Made by a program: the position numbers and the translations under genes
Notes under the pieces: generated by a model
The model's input: the letters and a program-made list of their open reading frames with translations, nothing else
Told to the model about the DNA's origin: nothing
Databases searched by the model: none
Assembly (NCBI RefSeq): GCF_000378005.1
Contig: NZ_KB899040.1
Location: forward strand, 857,645 to 921,644
Length of the DNA stretch: 64,000 nt
From: Coprothermobacter platensis DSM 11748
GTDB taxonomy: Bacteria; Coprothermobacterota; Coprothermobacteria; Coprothermobacterales; Coprothermobacteraceae
Reading direction: 5' to 3'
Part shown: piece after piece, positions 34,254 through 44,000 of the stretch
Numbering within the stretch: position 1 is the first letter of the stretch
Layout of the letters: every line of letters begins with the position of its first letter

Positions 34254-36067
34254 TTTTGTCCAATCTCCTTTCTAAGTGCAGCTATGGTTGCAATGCATGG
34301 AACATAGAGTACAAAAAATACGATAAACGCAATACCCGATGGCATGTAAATAGCGTTATGTAGAACACTAGCTAAAGCAGAACCAGAAGCATGATATAAC
34401 TGTCCAAGCGATGAAAGTACAGCTTCTTTAGCAGCTAGACCTGTGAGCAAAGCAGAAGACATCTCCCAATTAAACGCCATTGGTTTGAAAACCGTTCCGC
34501 TTAAAAACATTCCAATTCTCGCCATAAAACTCTGTGAAATATCAGCGCCTAACGGAAATGTTAGAAGTATCCAGAATATTGTCGTCGTGATTAACACCAC
34601 GCTGAACGCCTTATGTAAAAAGTCTTTCGTACGAAACCATGCCAGACGAGCAGTCAATTTCATTGAAGGCATTCTGTAAGGTGGCATCTCCAAAGCAAAA
34701 AAGCTGGGCATTTTCTTAAAAGCCACATTCCTAAAAGCAAAAGCCAATATCAAACTAAACAACGTTGAGAGTGCATAACAAAACAAAACCACCACTAAGG
34801 CGTTACGACCAAACAATGCCGCCCCGAGAATCGTAAGAACAGGCAAACGTGCATTACACGGAATAAGTGGTATCACCATAGATGTTATGCGACGCTCCAC
34901 TGGATCATCTATGGCCCTTGTTGACAAAATAGCTGGAACGTTGCAGCCAAAACCCAAAATAAGAGAAATAAAAGATTTACCACTAAGTCCAAAACGCGAT
35001 AGCGGTCTATCCATAATCAACGATGCTCTGGCCATGTATCCGGAGTTTTCCAAAATGCCTACAGCAAAGAACATGACGAAGACCAAGGGTACAAAGGAAA
35101 TAACATTCCCAACCCCGCCAAACAATGCATTTTGGATGAAATTCCTGATTAAACCAGAGGGCAACTCGTGCGTTATTACCGTAGATAGCCAAGAGATAGC
35201 GTCCGCTAATAAATCAGTAAGTGGCTGCCCTACAGTAAATATGATTTTGAACAAAAGGTAAAGCACTACTCCGAAAGTTGGAATTCCTACCAAAGGGTGA
35301 AGAAGTACATGATCGAGCATGTCGGAAAAACGCCATTTTTCAGGAAGTTTCTTCATAACTTCAGTAGCAATCTGATGAGCCTTTTTATATCTTTCCATGA
35401 CAATATGTTCCTGAGGATGTATGCCATCTAAACTGCGAAGTGTTTCATCCAGTTGTGTTTGCTCCGAAGCAATTCTGTTCAACGCATCAAAACGTGAGAG
35501 GCTGTTGTCCTCTGATACCGTTGCTATGAGATTTTCCAAAGAACGATTGAAAGGCAGGATTTTCGGCGGTTTTGCTTGTTCTAACGCATTGCGCAAAGCA
35601 TCCATATTCATTCCTTTCAGAGCTGATATAAAAACTACAGGAATACCAATTATTTGAGAGAGCAATTCTGCATCTATGGACGCTCCTGACTTTTCGAGTT
35701 CGTCCATGAAGTTCAACGCCACCACGGTCGGTTTTTGCAAATCTAAAAGTTCCAATGTCAGCATCAAAGAACGTTCCAAAGAAGTAGCATCGATAACATT
35801 TAAGATTACGTCATAATCCTGACTCGTAAGAAATTCGCTGGTGACTTTTTCATCAGCGTTAGTACCCATCAGAGAATAACTTCCTGGAAGGTCAACGACC
35901 TTAAATGTTCTATCATTGTCCTTCCAAATACCCGTCTTCACATCTACAGTAACACCAGGCCAATTTCCTACACTGGCGTCGCCGCCTGTCATATAATTAA
36001 ACAACGTGGATTTTCCACAATTGGGATTTCCTACCAAAACAATCGTTTTCTCAATATCTGCCGCCAT
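34163..36067 (-). CDS. feoB: Ferrous iron transporter FeoB
   Basis: 634 residues. The N-terminal G domain has VLVGNPNCGKSTLFNYMTG, WPGVTVDVKTG, VVDLPGSYSLM and ALNFMDE; a linker then leads to the membrane part with ILGFGCNVPAILSTRAIDD and the pore Cys, and a second gate region FGRNALVVVLFCYALSTLF. It imports Fe(II) powered or gated by nucleotide hydrolysis. feoA lies immediately upstream. Confidence 0.95.
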   Translation of the reverse strand: MAADIEKTIVLVGNPNCGKSTLFNYMTGGDASVGNWPGVTVDVKTGIWKDNDRTFKVVDLPGSYSLMGTNADEKVTSEFLTSQDYDVILNVIDATSLERSLMLTLELLDLQKPTVVALNFMDELEKSGASIDAELLSQIIGIPVVFISALKGMNMDALRNALEQAKPPKILPFNRSLENLIATVSEDNSLSRFDALNRIASEQTQLDETLRSLDGIHPQEHIVMERYKKAHQIATEVMKKLPEKWRFSDMLDHVLLHPLVGIPTFGVVLYLLFKIIFTVGQPLTDLLADAISWLSTVITHELPSGLIRNFIQNALFGGVGNVISFVPLVFVMFFAVGILENSGYMARASLIMDRPLSRFGLSGKSFISLILGFGCNVPAILSTRAIDDPVERRITSMVIPLIPCNARLPVLTILGAALFGRNALVVVLFCYALSTLFSLILAFAFRNVAFKKMPSFFALEMPPYRMPSMKLTARLAWFRTKDFLHKAFSVVLITTTIFWILLTFPLGADISQSFMARIGMFLSGTVFKPMAFNWEMSSALLTGLAAKEAVLSSLGQLYHASGSALASVLHNAIYMPSGIAFIVFFVLYVPCIATIAALRKEIGQKWTAIQLVVQLTIAYLVSIGAFWLSSLLFA

Positions 36068-36088
36068 GCTACCCTTTGCTCCTTAGAT

Positions 36089-36343
36089 TCATTGAGGCTC
36101 AGTACCCAAAACATCAACATGTATCCAATTGGCTTCTTTATAAGAAAGAGCCAATCTTTGGGTAAGGAATTCGATGACTATAGGACCACCAAATGGTGTT
36201 CTTTTAACTAACGTAACTGTGACTCCAGGCAAAAGTCCAAGTTCGTACATACGCTCCTTGAACCACTGCGGTCCAGCAACACTCCTTATTTTTGCACGTG
36301 TGCCTTCTTGAAGGACACCTAAATGCCCACTAAATGTTTGCAC
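36089..36343 (-). CDS. feoA: Ferrous iron transport accessory protein FeoA
   Basis: 84 residues with the SH3-like FeoA fold: AKIRSVAGPQWFKERMYELGLLPGVTVTLVKRTPFGGPIVIEFLTQRLALSYKEANWI. It binds or modulates FeoB. The only start is GTG at 36343. No Shine-Dalgarno exists, and TATAGT ends six bases upstream, so the transcript is predicted to start at the GTG itself. Confidence 0.92.
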   Translation of the reverse strand: MQTFSGHLGVLQEGTRAKIRSVAGPQWFKERMYELGLLPGVTVTLVKRTPFGGPIVIEFLTQRLALSYKEANWIHVDVLGTEPQ

Positions 36344-36349
36344 AATAAA

Positions 36350-36379
36350 ACTATATCATAAAACCCATTATACTGTCAA
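36350..36379 (-). promoter_or_regulatory. feoA promoter (leaderless)
   Basis: On the minus strand TTGACA (36379-36374), 18 bases, TATAGT (36355-36350), then six bases to the GTG start. A perfect -35 makes this one of the better examples of the leaderless arrangement. I do not see a clear Fur box. Confidence 0.75.
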
Positions 36380-36427
36380 CGATGATGTAGAATGATGTTT
36401 ATGAAGACTATACGGAGGCACGAGCAT

Positions 36428-36484
36428 ATGACAAATATTGCTTTTCTACCATTTGAACAAAAAACAAGGTTTATCCGCATATGA
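36428..36484 (+). CDS. 18-codon leader ORF coupled to the murein hydrolase gene
   Basis: ATG at 36428 is preceded by CGGAGG nine bases upstream, one of the clearest ribosome sites in the window. It encodes MTNIAFLPFEQKTRFIRI and stops with TGA inside ATGA, where the ATG at 36481 starts the hydrolase. The hydrolase itself has no Shine-Dalgarno. The peptide is not hydrophobic and I recognise no family; its likely role is translational coupling or attenuation. Confidence 0.55.
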   Translation: MTNIAFLPFEQKTRFIRI

Positions 36485-38058
36485 AAAAGCTGCTATCACT
36501 TCTAATAATTCTTTGCCTTATGTCAGTTGTTCCTGCAACCGCTCAAACGTGGCAAACAACTACTGCAGTGCTTCCACTAAACGGAAACCAAGTTTATATA
36601 CAGACCAGTGGGCCTGCTTCTTTCATCAATAGCGGCAATAAGGTAACGTTTACCAGTAAATGGGACGGTTCTTTGGATGCTGGTATTTTACACATAGAAG
36701 GTAGCCCATGGCTCACCTTTACTGCACCAGCAAACATTCAAGTAAAGCAACTTTCAACTAAAGAGTTCTTGATAAGTGTTATTCAAACTCAAAATAAAGA
36801 ACCTTCTAAAATAGACGTAGATGTACAAGATACTTCTACACCAACGACACCGACTACACCGACGACACCAACGACACCAACGACAGTAATCACGCCCACA
36901 GAAGTGATAACGCCTACTGAAATCGCCACTCCAAGTGTTATTCCAGGAACGGGCCTTTACGACCCACAAACGCTCATACTGGCAATTCAGTTTCGTTTAA
37001 GTAAAATAAACAGACAAGTGCCTGCGGCTACTCAAGTACAGATAGCTACAGCAGTAAGCAGATGGGCTAACTACTTTAACTTAGATCCGTTTTTGGTGCT
37101 CGGACTCATAGAAATGGAAAGTGGGTTCAATCCTCAAGCAGTAAGCACTGCATCAGCCATGGGGCTTATGCAGGTGCTGGAATCGAGTTTCTACAGTTAT
37201 GCCAATACCTTAGGTGTCAAGAGTGACCCATTAGATATCGATAGCAATGTCGCCGTTGGTTGCAAAATGCTCTCCAACAACATGATTGTATGGCAAAGAC
37301 CATTTATGGCTTTGCGTGCATACCTTTTAGGTTCTACGGGTCTTATGAACAATGTGCTCTCTGGTACAGACGGCTCAGATAGCATAGGGACACAATCCAT
37401 CAAGTACGCCAACGTTGTTCTCTCCGCAAGGGACCAGATTTACCAGTACTTTAAACTTACTCCACCGAAAGAACAATATGTAGTGGTAATCGATCCGGGA
37501 CATGGAGGATTCAACCCCAGCGGAATGTACAATATGGGAGCCATCGGAATAAACAACATATATGAAAGCGAGGTTGTCCTCGATATTTCACTAAAAGTTG
37601 GCGATATTCTAAAAAGCTATGGCTTGAACATTCAATACACTAGGACAAAAGAAAAGGATAAATCTAACCCTTACGACTTGGAAGATCGTTTCCAACTGGC
37701 AGAACGTTTCAACCCGAACTTACTTCTAAGCATACATGCAAATTCCTTTACTGCTTCGACTGCCAACGGTGTCGAAACATATTGGCGGTCATGGCAATCA
37801 AAGTGGTTTGCTACTATCGTTCATAACGAGTATCTAAAGCAGATACAACTTAAGGATCGTAACGTAAAGCAAGATACAACACTCTACATGCTAAAAGGCA
37901 CTACCTACCCTTCCGCCATGGTAGAAGTCGGATTTATAACAAGTCCTATAGATTATGCAGTGCTGTCAACACCGGAAGGTCGCACTAAAGCTGCACAAGG
38001 AATAGCACAAGGTGTGTTGAAGTTCTTTGGTATAGATGTTAAAGCGTTAGCTCAGTGA
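36481..38058 (+). CDS. Two-domain murein hydrolase: lytic transglycosylase plus N-acetylmuramoyl-L-alanine amidase
   Basis: 525 residues. A signal peptide (1-21, cleavage after ATA), an N-terminal beta-rich region, a Pro-Thr linker (about 119-150), an SLT-type transglycosylase domain (about 165-315; GLIEMESGFNPQAVS with the Glu at about 213, then AMGLMQV) and a zinc amidase_3 domain (about 332-522; VVIDPGHGG, ESEVV, SIHANSF, MVEVGFI). It should cut both glycan and stem-peptide bonds of peptidoglycan outside the membrane. It convergently overlaps the thiamine pyrophosphokinase gene by 20 bases. Confidence 0.9.
   Translation: MKKLLSLLIILCLMSVVPATAQTWQTTTAVLPLNGNQVYIQTSGPASFINSGNKVTFTSKWDGSLDAGILHIEGSPWLTFTAPANIQVKQLSTKEFLISVIQTQNKEPSKIDVDVQDTSTPTTPTTPTTPTTPTTVITPTEVITPTEIATPSVIPGTGLYDPQTLILAIQFRLSKINRQVPAATQVQIATAVSRWANYFNLDPFLVLGLIEMESGFNPQAVSTASAMGLMQVLESSFYSYANTLGVKSDPLDIDSNVAVGCKMLSNNMIVWQRPFMALRAYLLGSTGLMNNVLSGTDGSDSIGTQSIKYANVVLSARDQIYQYFKLTPPKEQYVVVIDPGHGGFNPSGMYNMGAIGINNIYESEVVLDISLKVGDILKSYGLNIQYTRTKEKDKSNPYDLEDRFQLAERFNPNLLLSIHANSFTASTANGVETYWRSWQSKWFATIVHNEYLKQIQLKDRNVKQDTTLYMLKGTTYPSAMVEVGFITSPIDYAVLSTPEGRTKAAQGIAQGVLKFFGIDVKALAQ
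36841..36885 (+). repeat. Five 9-base Pro-Thr-Thr codon repeats
   Basis: Five tandem units CCN ACN ACA (Pro-Thr-Thr) encode the hinge between the N-terminal region and the transglycosylase domain. Unit number could vary between strains by slippage; synonymous third positions differ, so the array is not perfectly repetitive. Confidence 0.7.
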
Positions 38059-38683
38059 ATGGATTCCAATAATCTTTTATAACAAGGAAGAACTCTGCAC
38101 TGGCATGGATTTCCTGGCTTTTTTCAGAAACAATGTTGGATATTGGTGGTGTCTTGTCGCGCTGCCATACAACTCCATCAAGATCCCATTTGAATCCTTT
38201 CTCATGTAAGATAACTTGGCTGGTGGGTAATACAGAAACAGTCGTACCTATAGGCAAATGGAGTACAAAATCTTTGCCAAAGACAACCGTTTCACGCATA
38301 CCATAAGCAACTGCTGGCTTCCCGTTAGCGTACGCCATCTTCAAGAGGGAAAGGTTTCCAACTAAATGATCTATTTCATCACCCACCATGCCCACAAGCA
38401 CGATAGGTACGTGTTGACTTAATTGAACTGCACGTTCACCATCTGTGAAATCTTTGTCCCAATAACTTATTAACATGGGAATTTTGAGCGAAAAAACATC
38501 CAAAAGAGTGTTCCCCTTTATAGAATCCAAGTCACCAAGAATCTTACTTGGTTTTACACCAGCCTTGATGAGGTGCTGGGTGCCACCATCGACACCCAGT
38601 ACCTCATCAAATCGAAATTGCTTTGCAAGGAAAGAAAAAACAGACTCTTCCACGTAACCATTCAAACTAATTAACGTTGGCAT
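38039..38683 (-). CDS. thiN: Thiamine pyrophosphokinase
   Basis: 214 residues. LGVDGGTQHLIKAGVKPSKILGDLDSI, KDFTDGERAV and VGMVGDEIDHLVGNLSLL are the TPK catalytic motifs (GDLDS, KDxTD, G-DH-N). It converts thiamine to TPP. GGAGAAAGCTTCAC precedes the ATG, which overlaps thiT by 17 bases. With thiT and the upstream TPP riboswitch it forms a complete uptake-and-activation unit. Confidence 0.9.
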   Translation of the reverse strand: MPTLISLNGYVEESVFSFLAKQFRFDEVLGVDGGTQHLIKAGVKPSKILGDLDSIKGNTLLDVFSLKIPMLISYWDKDFTDGERAVQLSQHVPIVLVGMVGDEIDHLVGNLSLLKMAYANGKPAVAYGMRETVVFGKDFVLHLPIGTTVSVLPTSQVILHEKGFKWDLDGVVWQRDKTPPISNIVSEKSQEIHASAEFFLVIKDYWNPFTELTL

Positions 38684-39482
38684 GTGAAGCTTTCTCCAAA
38701 GATGGCCAAATCATTAGTATGACAGCTAAAGATAATAGAGTGGAAGGCGCTACCACAAGAAAGTTATACACCATCGAATAAACCCATGGATTCATGCCTT
38801 GCGGTACATATTGTCCAAAAAAGATATAACCACTAAGTAAGTGCGATACAAAACGACCCAAGCCACCTATGAGGACGGCAAATTCTACTGGTGTACTGTA
38901 TGTCCGTTTCCATGTTCCGTACAGTATGGCAACAAAAGCTAAAAGAGAGGAAATGAGCACAACATAGCCACCTACAGCAAAAAGTCGCGATTTAGCGTTC
39001 AAATCTGCAATTTGACTTTTCATTTCTTGGATTTGGCCAGCAGTAGCTGTGCCACTTGCCATTCCTTCTTGCAGTACGGCAGTCTGTTTGTTTATTTCTT
39101 GTACATTAGAAACTGTATAACGCTGCAACGCTATGCCACCGAACAAAACAATGATTGCAAGCAGGACACTAACCGTTTTTGTAATCTTTAAATTCCTTAC
39201 TAAACCAGACAGCCCAATCAAACCGAAAGCGATGGGGTAATCCAAAAGGTACTGTAGCGGATGCACTACAAACATGTCCTGCATACTGTGAAGCAGACCA
39301 TAGGCAACGCCTACCACAATGCCCGGACCAGCACCCCACCGTAAAGAAAAAACAAACAGTGGAAGCATCTGCAAAGAAATGGAACCGCCTTGAGGTAATT
39401 GACCCAAATTCAAATACCATAACGCCAAAGACAAACCAACCATGATGCCGGCTTCCGCCAGCATGCGCGTGCTCTTAAACAT
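38667..39482 (-). CDS. thiT: Thiamine transporter ThiT (ECF S-component), enlarged
   Basis: 271 residues against about 190-200 for typical ThiT. The first half (LGQLPQGGSISLQMLPLFVFSLRWGAGPGIVVGVAYGLL, HPLQYLLDYPIAF) and the end (GGLGRFVSHLLSGYIFFGQYVPQGMNPWVYSMVYN) are typical. Between them (about 100-200) is an insertion with two extra hydrophobic helices around a coiled-coil loop. It binds thiamine and needs an ECF energising module not seen here. The ribosome site GGAGG lies at the 3' edge of the TPP riboswitch. Confidence 0.9.
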   Translation of the reverse strand: MFKSTRMLAEAGIMVGLSLALWYLNLGQLPQGGSISLQMLPLFVFSLRWGAGPGIVVGVAYGLLHSMQDMFVVHPLQYLLDYPIAFGLIGLSGLVRNLKITKTVSVLLAIIVLFGGIALQRYTVSNVQEINKQTAVLQEGMASGTATAGQIQEMKSQIADLNAKSRLFAVGGYVVLISSLLAFVAILYGTWKRTYSTPVEFAVLIGGLGRFVSHLLSGYIFFGQYVPQGMNPWVYSMVYNFLVVAPSTLLSLAVILMIWPSLEKASHANVN

Positions 39483-39490
39483 GCAAACAA

Positions 39491-39590
39491 ACCTCCCTCC
39501 GCCGGTATTACCCGGATCAGGTTCCTAGGGTCGGCAGCCAAACGCTACCCTCTCAGCCCTCTTGTAGCAAATCGGGCTCCCCTGGTCCTG
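39491..39590 (-). promoter_or_regulatory. TPP riboswitch (THI element)
   Basis: On the minus strand the conserved blocks appear in order: CAGGGGAGCC, GGGCTGAGAGGGT, then GACCCTAGGAACCTGATC, CGGGTAATACCGGCG and GGAGGGAGG. The CUGAGA and ACCUGAUC...GGGUAAUACC signatures are diagnostic. The 3' P1 strand contains the thiT Shine-Dalgarno, so TPP binding should block translation rather than act by a terminator. A minus-strand TACAAT just upstream (39606-39601) is a plausible -10. Confidence 0.95.
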
Positions 39591-39619
39591 TGTTGCCGTT
39601 ATTGTACTACATTTTTCTG

Positions 39620-40408
39620 CTAAAAGAAGTACATGAAGAGCAAAATCGCGCCCAAGACAATTCTGTAAATGACAAAAGGTTTATAGCTGTGGTTGCGAAC
39701 GTAAGCCAAGAAAGGTCTTACTACAACATAAGCGCTGATAAATGCACAAAAGGTCCCTACCGCAAGTATTGCCCACTGTTCTCCAGAAAACGATAAACCA
39801 GACTTCAAGATCTCGTAACCGCCAGCGGCCAGTAATGTTGGTGCGCCCAACAAAAACGAGAACTCCGCCGCCGTTTCTCTACTCAGACCTAATAGCATGC
39901 CCCCACCAATGGTCGAAGCCGATCTACTAAAACCCGGTAAATAAGAAAGCAATTGGTAGCAACCAATCTTCAAAGCGGTTAAAGGCTTTATTCCCGTAAC
40001 GGCGTGAACGTTGGCGTTTGTGTGCTCTTCTGCATACCATAGAAAAAGGGCACCTACAATCAGTGTTATGGAAACCGTCAGCACCGAAAACAAATACGTT
40101 TGAATCATGTTACCCACCAACGCTCCCACAACAATGGCAGGAATGATAGCAATAATAATGTTCTTGTAGTTAACCAAAACATGTTTTCGGGTACGAACCG
40201 AGAAAATATTGTATTCATTCCAAAACAATAAAACAATGGCTAAAATTGCCCCCATCTGGATTATTACATCAAAGGAATCATTAAAGGGTTTTGGAAAGTT
40301 TATCCATTGATTAACGATGATTAAGTGCCCCGTAGAAGAAATAGGTAAAAACTCTGTTAAGCCTTCTACAACTCCCAATATCGCAGCTTTGAGTAACGAA
40401 GATAACAT
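39620..40408 (-). CDS. uppP: Undecaprenyl-diphosphate phosphatase
   Basis: 262 residues with about eight membrane segments. GVVEGLTEFLPISSTGHLIIV and PGFSRSASTIGGGMLLGLSRETAAEFSFLLGAP are the BacA/UppP signature regions carrying the catalytic Glu, Ser and Arg. It recycles the undecaprenyl carrier and complements uppS elsewhere in the window. TAGGAGGTGCATCT precedes the ATG. It ends the dnaE-rsmG-uppP run. Confidence 0.95.
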   Translation of the reverse strand: MLSSLLKAAILGVVEGLTEFLPISSTGHLIIVNQWINFPKPFNDSFDVIIQMGAILAIVLLFWNEYNIFSVRTRKHVLVNYKNIIIAIIPAIVVGALVGNMIQTYLFSVLTVSITLIVGALFLWYAEEHTNANVHAVTGIKPLTALKIGCYQLLSYLPGFSRSASTIGGGMLLGLSRETAAEFSFLLGAPTLLAAGGYEILKSGLSFSGEQWAILAVGTFCAFISAYVVVRPFLAYVRNHSYKPFVIYRIVLGAILLFMYFF

Positions 40409-40428
40409 AGATGCACCTCCTAAGAAAT

Positions 40429-41058
40429 TTATAAAGGTTTTCGCTCAGGCGTTCCGGCCTTGCGTGGAAACACACGAGGCGTAAACTGTGTTTTTTTGAA
40501 AACCAACAATACACGCGATCGATCCACAATGGAATAATTGTAACGCCTTTCAAAACGCATGTGGAGCTGATTTAATGCATGTTCTGCCTTACTTAATTCC
40601 TCGTCACAAGAAGGGCCCTTCCAAAAAATGGCTGTTCCGTTTACCTTTAGTGGAGCCGCAGCATACTCAATAAGCACGCGAAGTTCAGCAACAGCCCTAC
40701 TTATGACATAATCGAACTCCTCCCTGTGCGTTCGCCCAAAATCCTCAATACGAGCATGAACAACTTCAATGTTATTCAGATACAATATGGATGCCATATC
40801 CAACAGAAACTTACAGGATTTTTCAGAACTATCTACCAACGTGAAGTTAACATTGGGTAGTTGAATTGCCAGTGCCAAGCCTGGAAGTCCACCACCTGGA
40901 CCTATATCCAATACATTGCCTTCAAGATCAATAAACTTAAGGACAGATAAACTGTCTTCTATACCTAAAGACCAAAGCTGATCAAAGTTTTGGTAACCAT
41001 GCAAATAATCGGTTCGCCATAATGCATCTGCAAAATGGCGTAACTTTTCATCTGTCAT
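40429..41058 (-). CDS. rsmG: 16S rRNA (guanine527-N7)-methyltransferase RsmG
   Basis: 209 residues. VLDIGPGGGLPGLALAIQLPNVNFTLVDSSEKSCKFL is the SAM-binding core; VISRAVAELRVLIEYA is the conserved RsmG catalytic-region motif. It methylates G527 of 16S rRNA. It overlaps dnaE by 4 bases (ATGA). It usually neighbours mnmG and parAB near the origin, but here parAB lies about 12 kb away. Confidence 0.94.
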   Translation of the reverse strand: MTDEKLRHFADALWRTDYLHGYQNFDQLWSLGIEDSLSVLKFIDLEGNVLDIGPGGGLPGLALAIQLPNVNFTLVDSSEKSCKFLLDMASILYLNNIEVVHARIEDFGRTHREEFDYVISRAVAELRVLIEYAAAPLKVNGTAIFWKGPSCDEELSKAEHALNQLHMRFERRYNYSIVDRSRVLLVFKKTQFTPRVFPRKAGTPERKPL

Positions 41059-44000
41059 GAACCAAAACCCCTAAAACCGACATTCATGGGACTAAACAAT
41101 TTGAACAGCGCATCTTGAAGCTGACTACTGAAAGAAACCCAATACTCATTAGGTAACAAAACTCTGTACATGGAACCATCTACATGAACGGTAAATTCTA
41201 TAGGTGTAGCACCTTTGTGCTCTCGAAGTAAAGCTTTGAGTTTTTTCAATTTTTCAGCCGATACTTGATCTGCGCGCAATACAATGCGAAGAATACCTTT
41301 ACCGTCAAGATCTTTCATACGTTCATCCAATTCCCTTAAGGGAGAAAAAGAAATGAGCGAATCAGCAATAAGCTTGCTTTTCTCGCTTTCTGACTCTACA
41401 CGAGCATTAATCGTTGCTATCCCAGGTTCCTGCAACAGAGGTTTAAAACCATCAAAACGCTGTGGCAAAACCGTTACTTCAACCTGGTTACTTAAATCTT
41501 CAAGGGTAAAAACCATGTACTGGTTGTTATTTTTGCTCTTTTTCACCTTTGTACTGGATACGAACCCCCCAACTTGAACAAGACCGTCCATGTCACCGAG
41601 CTCATCTAAAGGCGTGATGTTTTGATTACTCAGAAGAGCCATGTATTTCTCTAAAGGATGAGAAGTTATGTATAAACCAAGGTATTCACGCTCGTCTTCC
41701 ATGGGATTAATGACAATGTCATCCAACCCGCTATCATCTATTTGGAAAAGCGTTTGCGTCGTAATGCCAGAGGATAACTGTCTGATTAATGTTTTTCTTT
41801 CACCCAAACTATCAAATGCTCCCGCACGAATGAGACTTTCTGTGACTTTTTTATTCACTACACGTTCATTTACACGGGATAAGAATTCTTGGAATGAAGA
41901 AAATGAACCGCCCACTTCTCTGGTATGTAGAATCTCTTCCACAGCGGCAAGCCCAACATTTTTGATGCCCAGCAGACCAAAACGTATTTCCTTCTCCCCT
42001 TCCGGAAGAAAATAGTGGTCTGATTTATTGACATCGGGAGGTAGTATTTTTATTCCCAACCGACGTGCTTCAGCTATGTAAACTTTTAGCTTTTCCGTAT
42101 TGTCTACAAAACTAGCCAGTAATGCAGCAAAATACTCTGTAGGATAGTACACCTTTAACCACGCAGTGTAGTACGTTACATGGGCATAGGCCGCAGAGTG
42201 AGACTTATTGAAACCATACTCCGCAAAATGAACGATAGTTTCATAAATGCGCTCCACTGTATCTTTGGGGTACCCTCTTTGTACTCCTCGAGTCACGAAG
42301 TCCTCACGAAGTTTGAGAATTTCTTCTTCTTTTTTCTTACTTATGGCCCTGCGTAGTACGTCAGCTTCTCCCAGTGAATAGCCAGCTATGACTGACGCTA
42401 TCTGCATTATCTGCTCTTGATAAACGATTATTCCGTATGTTTCTTCCAGAATTGGTTTTAAATCATCATGGAAGTAGTCCACAGGCTCCCTACCATGCTT
42501 TCTATCAACGTAGGACTTCACTCCGCCGCTTCCTAAAGTGCCCGGCCTATAAAGAGCTTCTGCCGCTATAATCTCTTCAAATTTATCAGGTTTCAAGTCT
42601 TTCAAGAAAGAACGGAACCCCGTACTTTCCAGTTGGAATACACCTACCGTTTCCCCGCTGGCCAACATTTCGTAAACTTTAGGATCATCCTTGGGTAGTT
42701 CCGTTAATTTGACATCCACACCGTGACGCTCCTTAATCCATTTGAGTGCATCACTGATGACTGTCATGTTACGCAAACCAAGGAAATCCATTTTTAGAAG
42801 CCCCAGTTTTTCTACATCATCTTTGGCAAGCTGCGTGGTAACATTGATGCCCGCATCTTCAGAGGATGCCTGCAACGCAACATACTCATAGAGAGGTTTA
42901 TCAGAGATAACGACGCCAGCAGCATGTGTAGAAGCATGCCTTGGTAAGCCTTCTACCTGCTTAGCTATTTCCAAAAGTCTACCGAGTTCTGGATATTGGT
43001 TTACTAATGTCTTTACTTCATCGAGATTCTCTGCATCTGCAAGTTCCATGTTTTGAGGTATACTCTTGGACAATCTATCCACAAGGCTAAGCGGAATCCC
43101 CAGAACACGTCCTACATCTCTCACTGCAGCACGGCTCGCCAAGGTACCAAATGTGGCTATCTGAGCCACGTTATTCTCCCCATACTTATCTCGCACATAT
43201 CGAAGTACTTCATCACGACGACGAGCGCAAAAATCAACATCTATATCAGGCATGGTTATGCGTTCAGGGTTTAGAAAACGTTCAAAAAGCAATCCATATT
43301 TTAGCGGATCTATGTCAGTGATACCGATGAGATACGCAACCAATGAGCCAGCAGCACTCCCTCGACCTGGACCCACAGAAATGCCTTGCGACTTTGCCCA
43401 GTTTATATAATCCTGAACGATGAGAAAATAACCAGCAAACCCCATTTTCTCAATTACAGATAGCTCATAATCCATTCGATCTATGACATCTTTAGAAGGA
43501 TTATCTCCATAACGCTCTCTCAAACCTTCTTGTGTTAGTTTTCTCAAAAAACTATTTTCGGTAAAGCCATCAGGCACAGCAAATTTTGGTAAGTGCTGTT
43601 CGCCCAATGGAAGTTTAAAGTCCACCATATTTGCTACCGTTATCGTATTTTCTAATGCTTCCGGAACTTCTTGGAATTTTTCCCACATCTCCGCTGGAGA
43701 CTTTAAATACATTTGATCAGTATTGTACTTGAACCTGTTGGGATCATTGAGGGTAGTTCCTGTGGCTATGGCCATAAGCACATCTTGTATAGAATATTCC
43801 TCCGGTCGCCCATAATGAACGTCGTTGGTTGCAATTATCGGTATACCAGTACGCTTCGATAGTTCTACAACACCTCTATTGACCTTCTTTTGGTCAGCCA
43901 AGTCATGGTCCATCATTTCGAGATAAAAATTCCCACGACCAAAAATCTCATCATAACGACCTGCTATTTCCAAAGCTTTCTTCTCATCATCTTGAACTAA

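Noticed and set aside
36841-36885. Tandem repeat as a CRISPR or mobile-element repeat
   Set aside because: The 9-base units are in-frame Pro-Thr-Thr codons of a protein linker.
39620-40408. Second riboswitch or T-box elements before uppP, lysS, queT or topB
   Set aside because: No conserved T-box, preQ1 or Moco motifs were found; the topB leader has only a simple hairpin.
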